Assembly: GCA_963920525.1 (NCBI GenBank)
Contig: OY986438.1
Coordinates: 121,744,920 to 121,808,919, forward strand
Direction: 5' to 3'
Source of the DNA: Dichetophora obliterata
Taxonomy: Eukaryota > Arthropoda > Insecta > Diptera > Sciomyzidae
Length of the DNA: 64,000 nt
This document shows, one piece after another, positions 55,891-64,000 of the stretch. Position 1 is the first letter of the stretch; the number at the start of each line of letters is the position of its first letter. Made by a program: the position numbers and the translations under genes. A model generated the notes under the pieces. The model was not told where the DNA came from, ran no database searches, and was given only the letters and a program-made list of their open reading frames with translations.

Positions 55891-58750
55891 TCATACATTA
55901 GTTTTCAATCTACTTTTGAGTTGACCTTTCGATAAGTTAACATCAAAAAAGCTACAGTTGTTAACAAAGGTACTCATGCGATGTAAAGGAGCAGTAGCCA
56001 TATAATTTGTTCTACTAAAAGGTAAGTAAATTAAATTGTTAGCATTTCTACTGCTTCTACGGTTAGTGTTAAAATTTATAAGAGTTAGAAGTTCTGGTGA
56101 ATCGAATACACCAGTTATGAGTTGGTGTAAATAGACGATATCTGCAGACTTCCTTCTCTCATTCAAAGATTGCATTTTTAAAAGTTTTAAACGATCCTCA
56201 TAAGGAGGAAGGTTTAAAGTATCAGTTGCACTTAAGCCCCTTAGAGCAAACCGAACAAAACGTTTTTGGATTCTCTCTATACGTTCAACATGTACATTGT
56301 AACTTGGGGACCAAACTTGACTTGCATACTCTAAGTGAGGTCGCACAATTGCATAATACAGCGTTGTAGTTGTGATCATACTATTAAATTCTTTGGCCCA
56401 GCGTTTCATAAACCCGAGCATAGAAGATGCTTTTTTACAAATGTAATCAATATGAACGTTAAACGATAGCTTAGAATCCATGCATATACCAAGATCTTTG
56501 ACAGAATCTACACGATTTAAAGCCGTATCTTTTATCGTATAATCAAAAATTAAATTATTCCTTTTTCGCGAAAAGGTCATAGTTTGGCATTTATCTGGAT
56601 TTAGAAACATATTGTTTTTAGAACACCAAATTTCAAAGGATTTCAAATCAGACTGGAGCAGATCTGAATTGTCTTTAGCATCTATTGTTCTGTATATTTT
56701 CATGTCATCTGCATAGATAAGTAGATGAGAGTGTTTGATGATGTGGGTTACATCATTAATGGCTAAAATAAACAGAAGTGGACCAAGGTGGCTACCTTGA
56801 GGAATACCTGATTCAGCAATAAATTCAGCTGACAATCCTCGAAATCGTATTTGATAGATCGCTCCGTCAGATACGATTGAATCCAGCTTACAAAAAATTG
56901 TGGAAAACCCATTAACTTTAGTTTAAATAGAATTAAGTTATGTGGCAGTTTATCAAATGCTTTACTAAAATCAGTGTAAATACAGTCGACCTGGTTACCT
57001 GAATAAAATGAATTTAAGCAAAACGTTGTAAAATCGAGGAGATTAGACACAGTGGATCTGCCAGTAACAAATCCATGCTGACGAGTTGTCATGACCTTCC
57101 CACAGTGAATTTTCACACGATCATACACGAGGCGCTCAAAAAGTTTTGGAATCGACGAGAGTTTCGCGATAGGCCTGTAGTTGTTTATATCGTTCTTACA
57201 ACCTTTTTTATAGATAGGACCTATAAAAGATTTTTTCCAAAAAAGTGGAAAAATACTTTCGCTAATTGATTTATTGAATAACATGGACAGTGGTTGACTT
57301 AGAACGGAACCACATCGTGTTAACACTGCGGCAGGAATTCCGTCAGGTCCAGCATTAAAATCCTCATCGATCAACCCAATATACTTTAAAATATCCTCTG
57401 AAGTAAAGGATATAGAATCCAACGAAACCCTGGGTGTAGAGTTCATATATTCAAAGTACTCTTCATCAGGATTAAAAGAGTCTGAACAAAATGACTCTTT
57501 AAAGAGATTGGCAAATAGACCACAAATTAAGACAGGATCGTCAGTAAATCCGTCAGAGGTCTTAAATGATGAAGGGAATCCATCAGATTTTTTTTGGTGT
57601 TTATGAAACCCCAGAATTTCTTCGGATCAGACAATATTCTCAGCTTAGTACTGTCTAAATAATTTTGATATAAGGTAGCTGAGCAATTTTCAAAATCCAG
57701 AAACAAACGCTTGTAGATTTCTAGGTCATTCAAGTCTAAGCTACAGACATATTTTTTCCATGCCCTATTCCTGCTGTTGCGAAGAATCTTTAACTCCTTT
57801 GTGTACCAGGGGTAAGCACAATTTTTCGTAAATTTTAGGCTATATGGCACGGACAGAGAAAACATAGCAAAGATTTCCATATAAAAAAAATTAATTGAAT
57901 TATAAAGAGTGTTATTATTAACATATTCTAAAATAACATGAAGTTTACTTTGAAGTAAATGATTCAACTTCAAAAAGTCAGCTTTTTTAAAATTGAATTC
58001 ATAAACTTTATCTATTGAGTTAGACTTTACTATATTATCCCTGTCTGATTTGTACCATATGCTCAATGGTGGATGGTATTCATCAACAGCAGTCAAAACA
58101 TGAGGGGCCCTCTCAACAATCACATTGTTACTATCTGTAGTTAAGACCAGGTCAAGAAGTCTTTCACGACTATTATAAATACAACTCACTTGTTGTAAGT
58201 CAGAACATATATTATCAACAAATATATGCTCTTGGCGAGTCTTCGAATTAGATGCACAAAAATATGTATCATCGTCAGAAGATTCCCATTTCAAGTCAGG
58301 CAGATTAAAATCACCTAACAATAAAATGTCGTCATTAACGTCAATTATGCTTATAACGTATTCTATGCAATCCGCAAGGCTTGCATAAACTTCTACACTG
58401 CTCTTAGGAGGAACGTATGCATTAATAAGATATACATTAGAATTGGAATGTACAACCTTGACGCATATAAGTTCGATGTTAGCAGAGCAGGGAATAACAA
58501 TAATGGAACTAACGAAGGAGTTCCTTACAGCTAATAAGACACCTCCACCGACAGCAGAAGTATTGTCAGCATGTCTATCTCTTCTATAAACTTCAAAACT
58601 GTTATCAAACAATTCTAAGTCAGTAATGCTTCCGTTTAACCAAGTTTCAGTCAGTGCGATAATATCCTCAGAGAAATTCTGAGTCATTAAAAATATGTCT
58701 CGCGTCTTAGAGCGTAATCCCCTTACATTTTGATAGTAAAGGGATAACCT
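55891..58750 (-). pseudogene. LINE ORF2 (APE endonuclease and reverse transcriptase), two frame breaks
   Basis: Reading starts near LYYQNVRGLRSKTRD (about 58740). APE motifs: LTETWL, LLGDFNLPDLKW, and a worn DEYHPPLS where SDHxP is expected. Frame 58687-57527 breaks near 57530. 57446-56763 has DGIPAAVL, YRPIAKLSSIPKLFE, HGFVTGRSTV and YTDFSKAFDKLPH. A second break near 56830 leads to 56835-55891, with GIPQGSHLGPLLFIL, YADDMKIY and LNPDKC. No RNase H seen. Confidence 0.88.
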
Positions 58751-58752
58751 AT

Positions 58753-59345
58753 TCAGTTTTTTTGGGATTGACGAGCGGCTTGAGTCGTCCCTCTAGGCTT
58801 ATTCTTAGGCTGAAACTCTGTAACGAGTATATTATCAGTCCACAAATTAGAGTTTAGAACAGTTGCAAACTCTTCAGCTGGAACTGTGAGAATAAAGGAA
58901 GCATGGGAAGGTTTATTACCTATTTTTTTGCATGAACAAAATGCATTTTGACTCAACAATTTATTATGTTTGATAAAAGTCAATTACTTTTTCAACAGTT
59001 GTGTCGGGCTGAAGACGTGAAATAAATACATTTTTTTTCCTCGACACTGCCCTTAAGCTTGATAGATTTCTAGGCTCAATAGGAGTCAAAACTGAACTAT
59101 TAGTCAAAGAAGGAATGTTAGAAGGTGACGAGGAAGTAACTGGAGTGTTCCTGTTCAAAAGCGGTGCTGAGGACTGCTTGGCCTGAGAAGTAGATCTAGA
59201 TGATTTTCGCTTCTTATTATTTTTTTTATTTTTTCTCTTTTTTTTTGCGATAATGTGGTCTTCTGATGATAGGATTGTTTGTGTCCCTGAAGAAACAGTC
59301 TGTGACAAAGAAAGCGGGATATTTTCCGAAATGGAATTTTCAACC
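58753..59345 (-). pseudogene. LINE ORF1 remnant (RRM-like ORF1p C-terminal part)
   Basis: 59308-58964 has a lysine-rich stretch (KKKRKNKKNNKKRK), a Ser/Pro linker, then KNVFISRLQPDTTVEKVIDFY. One base is out of frame, and 58983-58753 continues FIKHNKLLSQN... FILTVPAEEFATVLN and ends RQSQKN. This matches the C-terminal half of ORF1 proteins in CR1-like LINEs; the usual N-terminal part is missing. Confidence 0.7.
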
Positions 59346-59885
59346 TTTCTTTAACTTCTTTAATTTTTCTTATCTAATAAGGTAGTATTTCTATATTATA
59401 ATAAATCGCTTTCGGTGAGGAAACTTTTTTCAGCGAATCAACTTAAAAAATTGTTTTTTATTATCAGAACAACATTCCCCACATGGTACTGGACTGGTAT
59501 TTTGGACTGGTTCAAACGTTCTTGCCCATTGAATTACAGAGGTATGTTTTAAGAAAATTCAGGGATGAGAACGATATCTCAACTTTTCCACAAACTATGT
59601 CGGCCTTTGTTCGATATTAATGTCAAATTAATTAAATAATCGAAAAATAATAGATCGATTTTCGGACAAGGTCATGAATAATTTGACATTTGGTCGTAAA
59701 TAGCCACCTTTCAGTTAAAAACACTAGTTTCTAGCGATGCAAAAATCGTTTCAATTTTATTGGAGTTGATGGCCTTGATCTATAAATAGCTTACTACTTT
59801 AAAGTAATATGATTGCCATAAATGGAAGATGAGAACATAACAATTCTTACGAATTTGTTCGAACAAGTGTAGAATCATATAAGAC
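59346..59885. other. No supported feature
   Basis: AT-rich; no repeat ends or coding sequence recognised. Confidence 0.4.
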
Positions 59886-59888
59886 TTA

Positions 59889-61484
59889 GGGCGCGTTTAT
59901 AGTGGCGACTTGTTGCTGGACCGAACCGAACAGAGAAGAAAAGCTGGAAAACGCTGCACATACAATCATATGAAGCAAGCTCAAAGTGCGTATATTACTC
60001 TCGTTAAATAACATGAAATGGAAAAAGAAACAAGGAAAACCACTTTTTTTTTTTTAATTTCTTATAAATAGTAAAGTCTGAAAAATTTCCGTTATTTTGA
60101 CATCAAAATTATAGCGATATCTTGAAAACTATAGATGTTCTCAGTACAACGTATTTTTGTATGAAAAGTCATTGGTTGAGGAATATAACGGTATACGAAA
60201 GTTTTCTTGGTAATATTTTCCACGGATAGTATGTTAAAAAAAATCCCCTTAAAATGACATTAAAATTATTTAGATATCTCGAAAAATGTATATCTTTTCA
60301 GTACAACGTATTTCCTTGAAGCAAGGCCATCGCCTCAGAATAAGAAAAAACTATTGAAATTTCAAGTTTTGACTTTGCAAGCAAATATCTCAGCCATTTT
60401 TTAATCGATTTTCAACAAATTTTCTTAGTCTGAAAGATCAATAAAATGACTTTGGAGAAATAAAAAAAGATTAACCGTTATCCCATAAATTCAATGTTTT
60501 ATATTGTTTTAAAAAAGCTCTAAAGCAATTAGGTTTTGCTCAAAAAATTAGACAAACGTTTTTTTTTTGTTGTAATTTTTTTTTTTCTTATAACATTTTC
60601 TTTTTTCACACTCTTTTATATGACATATCATTAATTTGCAAAAATTGCCTCATTTTGGCACATAATTCAATAAAAAGTTTCTATCATTGAAATTCATGAG
60701 CTACCCCCCTATGATTTTTTGAAGAAAATTCAATTTTGCAAAATGTTGCTTTTACATTTTTTGCAAAGTTTTACAGCTGAAGAAATTATTTCTGTGAAAA
60801 AAGTTTTCAAATATTGCGAACCACTCCAAAGTTATATACACAAATCTATGTTTTAAGCCATTTCGATATTATATAGAAATAGACGTAGGAAAAACAGTTC
60901 TTAAGTGTTTCCGAACCGATTTTGATAGTTCTTTTAAATAAATTAGAGTAGGGAGGATTTCACCGAATATTTTTGTGACCTTTGATCTGAAATATGAGCG
61001 TTGAAAAAATATTTCTGAACTAAAACCTAAACTATAAGAAATGGAAGAACATGGCGTAAGAGGAAATCTTAGACAAATGTACATACAATGTACAAAAAAC
61101 ATTTTTCGCTATATCTTACGGATACCCTACAATAAGCATTTTTTTATGTAACATGTGTAAATACATATTATTATGGTGAAATTGCTTTTACAAATAGTAA
61201 ATTTTGAAGAGCTCCTGGCGATATTTCGAAAACTGTTACTTTTCTCAATAGAACGTATTTTTGTATTGAAACTTAAGATTTTCTTAGTACAGCACATTTT
61301 CTTAAGGCAAGGCCAACGCCTCACAATGAGAAAAAGCTATTGAAATTTCAGAAAGTTGGTCGAATTTCGGCCACAGGCGATACTAGTTTTAATAAAAGCG
61401 GCAGCAACAAACTTCAGCAGCAAATGTTTTTAACATGTTTTTAACCTCTCGGCTAAGCTGAAAGCGTTTACTATGAATGCAGCC
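59889..61484. mobile_element. 1.6-kb element, GG(G/C)(C/T)GC(G/A)TT(T/C)ATAGT ends, TTA duplication; holds repeat R copy B
   Basis: GGGCGCGTTTATAGT at 59889 and complement of GGCTGCATTCATAGT ending at 61484; TTA at 59886-59888 and 61485-61487. Inside are units of CAGTACAACGTATTT (near 60139, 60298, 61286) and CCGTTATTTTGACATCAAAA. It contains, in reverse, the sequence of repeat R copy A. TWA duplication fits PIF/Harbinger; no transposase frame. Confidence 0.75.
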
Positions 61485-61487
61485 TTA

Positions 61488-62175
61488 AACAGTGGCTTGA
61501 TCACAGCTTAATTACTCAAGACTACTGAAGTGGTTATGTAGTGATTTCCGAAACAGACTGTATAGTCAGCTGTGTGATTGACTCTATACAGAGTTGTTGT
61601 TGTTGTTGTTGCCTCATTCAAAAAAACTTACTTGATCTACAGCTGCAAAAAATAAAACTTTAAAAATAAAACAATACTAAACTTAAAATTGATTTTATAT
61701 ATGTTGTGAGCAGGGCTCGCAAACAAACTCTAAAGAAAAGCATTTTTCTGTTCTGTTTGTTTCTTCTTAAGATCACAACAAGTATTTTGGTTTGTTAAGT
61801 TTTCTCTCTCCGATTCAAAAAGTAGCACAAACCGAAGCAAGCAGAGATGAGAGAGAAAAGCAAAATGAAATGTTTCTTTTTTCGAATAGAAAAAACTTCC
61901 TCTCGGTGTTATGCTTTTGAATCGCGGGCACAAAAACAATCAAAGTAAAGTATCTTTAGCGATCTCTTGTAGGTTGCTGGAAGCACCAAAATACGAAGAG
62001 AGGTCTGCAATGTTTGTTTGTTTCATTTATGATGCGACTTTTTTTTTGTGTTGAAAAAGTTATTGCGTTGGAATTTTTCTTTGTTTTGTTGCTTTTATTG
62101 AATTTGTTGTTTTATATAGATGCGTTGTGCTTTTGTGCATATGTTTATAAGGTAACGTTTTGTTCGTGAAAAATA
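61488..62175. other. No supported gene
   Basis: A (GTT)n run at 61593-61612. CAGGGCTCGC at 61713 may be a lone transposon end. A 69-residue minus-strand open frame (61730-61939) has no recognisable features. Confidence 0.35.
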
Positions 62176-62344
62176 CAATGGCCGCATTCTAGCCGAAAAA
62201 GTGCTCAAGTAGCGAAGTAGCATAAAATATTTTCGCTATATAAATTGTGACATCTCAAGGAATATGTTCTGTGAGAGCATACCATTCAGCCCGAAAGTTG
62301 TGGAACAGTTCTTGAGCACTTTTTCGGCTAGAATGCGGCCATTG
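62176..62344. mobile_element. 169-bp MITE with perfect 34-bp CAATGGCCGCATTC ends
   Basis: CAATGGCCGCATTCTAGCCG continues to CTCAAG and is perfectly inverted at the right end (62311-62344). No clear target duplication because the ends themselves are palindromic. High arm identity suggests recent activity. Confidence 0.88.
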
Positions 62345-63395
62345 TCTCGATTAGAATAAATGCTGGAGTAATAAACCGAAGTGGTTGCGATTGGACAGTG
62401 CACAGCGGGGGTATTTAAAATTTATTGAATGGTGTAAATATTAGAAATGGCATTTTTAATTTCTATCCTAATTTTTTGCGAGTAAGGAGTGTTTAAAAAG
62501 GAAAAAAAAATTATTAAAATTATGAATAATATCCATTTTTTGATAGTTATTTCTAGGGATGTGACGGAGCTCCGTATCCGAATTTTTAATTTTTTGATAT
62601 CCGCATCCGCATCTAGGATCTGTATTTTATTATCAACCCAAAAATAAGAAGATAAGAAACTAAGTAGCCGTCAAGTATATCCTTTTCAGACCATGATGCA
62701 TCAGTTCTGCGGGTAACTTTTAGTCTAAATATCTTTACTGCTATTTCACGAATGTTTATCAATTTTACGTGTATCGATTACGCAGGTTATTGTTTACGTT
62801 TGCTTTTCATATTGTTTGACTTTTAATTTTGTCGCATCGCAAATTTTCACAAAATTCTTGCGTCACATTTAATTTTTTTTAAATGAGTCGTAGATGTTAG
62901 TTGTTTTTTCATATACTAAAAGCGCAATTTTAGTAAAGTTAACACATTTTAAATAAAAAAATAATATATTTTAAAATCTGAAATGGTTTAATAACATTTC
63001 ATGAACAAAAAATTATTTCAGTACAAATTTTCGTTCTTAAAAATCCTTGAAGAATATGAAAATATCAAAATTTAGGCATTGAATATGTTTTCATATCATA
63101 TAAAGACCATTTACTCCAAAAAAATCATAAAAAAATTCTCAGTAGCTTAGCGTCAGGTCTGAAAGGGATATACTTTACTTTTAATAAAACACAATTTACC
63201 CTTTATTAAATTTAAAGACGACAGTAAAATCTCAGAAAATAGAAGCTAACAAAATAAGAATCATTTAGAAATTAGAAATTGAATTTTCAAAACTTTGAAG
63301 CTTAGAAGATCGTATTCTAAATTCCGAAGTAATTGTTTATGCAATTTATATTTAACACTACAGCGTTTTCTACGAATAGTTCAAAATGAAGCTAG
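62345..63395. other. No supported feature
   Basis: AT-rich; (T)GATATCCGCATCCGCATC near 62597 is a short repeated word only. No coding sequence. Confidence 0.4.
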
Positions 63396-63611
63396 TGACC
63401 TTATTATGTAAAATGTACGCAATCACCTCACTTGGAGTTTTTTGTGTTGCAATAATTTTCATAAGAAAATTTCAGTGAGTTAAAAAGATTATGTTTTACT
63501 TCATATGAAAAAGAAATTTACCAGACCAAGTGACCAAAACAGCCCAAAAATCGACAAATAAATATCCAGACAAAAGAACGTTGGCCAATTTACAATGACA
63601 AAGTAAGGCCA
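63396..63611. mobile_element. MITE copy 2 of the TGGCCTTATTTTGC family
   Basis: TGACCTTATTATGTAAAATG and AATCACCTCACTTGG.GTTTTTTG match 18862-18914 closely; the right end ACAAAGTAAGGCCA is the inverted end. More diverged than copy 1 and the duplication is not clear. Confidence 0.78.
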
Positions 63612-63970
63612 TTTACATAAAAATTTGTATAATACTCTACACATTATAAGTGTGTCATTTTTATCCAGTAACTATATCTATACATTATTACTCAAAATGA
63701 ACTAAGCTGCCGTATTTTTTGTGTCCTTTATATTTAGGATAATGTTTTAATAAATCGTTTAATCCAAATATATATATAAAGCTACACATATACTTAACAA
63801 AACTGGATATAAGAAAAAAAAAAAAACTTAAATTCGTTTTGTCATTAAAATGCACCAAAATATACATTAAAGTACTGAAAAATGTCCCCGTACGCCACAC
63901 GGAATACGTGATATCCTCATGGTCGTACAGGGTTAAAATCAAATAAAAGACTAGAATAGAAACTACTTAC

Positions 63971-64000
63971 CGAATAAAATAATTCTGGCCGCCTAAATCG
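63971..64000 (-). other. Possible 3' end of an upstream non-coding Src64B exon
   Basis: On the minus strand the last 30 bases of the window run into a consensus splice donor, TTCG|GTAAGTAG, with the exon side at 63971 and above. The exon side is richer in GC than its surroundings. The strand fits a 5'-UTR exon of Src64B, but nothing links the two directly, and a chance donor is possible. Confidence 0.25.

Larger units (their letters stand above)
55880..59345 (-). mobile_element. CR1/Jockey-group LINE, 5'-truncated in ORF1, with both ORFs recognisable
   Basis: The minus strand carries the end of ORF1 (59345-58753) and all of ORF2 (about 58750-55891). It ends in a short 3' UTR near 55880. Its reverse transcriptase thumb resembles that of the LINE fragment at 3091-4134 (PPYEDRLKLL against PPYNSRLMLL), so the two are related. 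No target duplication found. Confidence 0.88.

Overview
This is a stretch of an AT-rich, repeat-dense insect nuclear genome. The only host gene I can support is an orthologue of the Drosophila Src-family tyrosine kinase gene Src64B, on the minus strand. Its predicted protein matches my recollection of the Drosophila protein almost residue for residue in the SH3, SH2 and kinase domains. That close match, together with long transposon-filled introns, suggests a higher (brachyceran) fly, plausibly a tephritid. The species is inference.

Src64B has five coding exons: 51702-51930, 32863-33082, 32544-32797, 27385-27692 and 26705-27319. Their splice phases agree and join to a 541-residue protein. Intron 1 (about 18.6 kb) and intron 3 (about 4.9 kb) hold most of the repeats; introns 2 and 4 are 65 bp each. 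A possible upstream non-coding exon is cut by the right edge of the window.

Everything else recognisable is mobile DNA, often nested. Positions 743-5029 hold a possible large unclassified element with a broken C2H2 zinc-finger reading frame. That frame is interrupted by a long-TIR element and by a MITE that itself carries a 5'-truncated LINE. Positions 5200-11900 hold a series of small inverted-repeat elements and two giant hairpins, one inside the other. Positions 12425-16757 are a hAT element with an 8-bp target duplication and a BED-finger remnant. Positions 18000-25100 hold more MITEs, a nested hAT-like or piggyBac-like stack, and a decayed element with a transposase-like C-terminus. Intron 3 carries a SINE and small MITEs. 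Intron 1 carries a near-complete R1-clade LINE bounded by a 13-bp target duplication next to a pentanucleotide microsatellite. It also carries a LINE inside a LINE, several tRNA-derived SINE copies, and a repeat whose MITE insertion is confirmed by an empty copy at about 60.5 kb. Upstream of Src64B (52-64 kb) are a piggyBac-type MITE, another LINE, a 1.6-kb TTA-flanked element and further MITEs.

All coordinates were read by eye. Element superfamilies are assigned from termini and target duplications, not from database searches.
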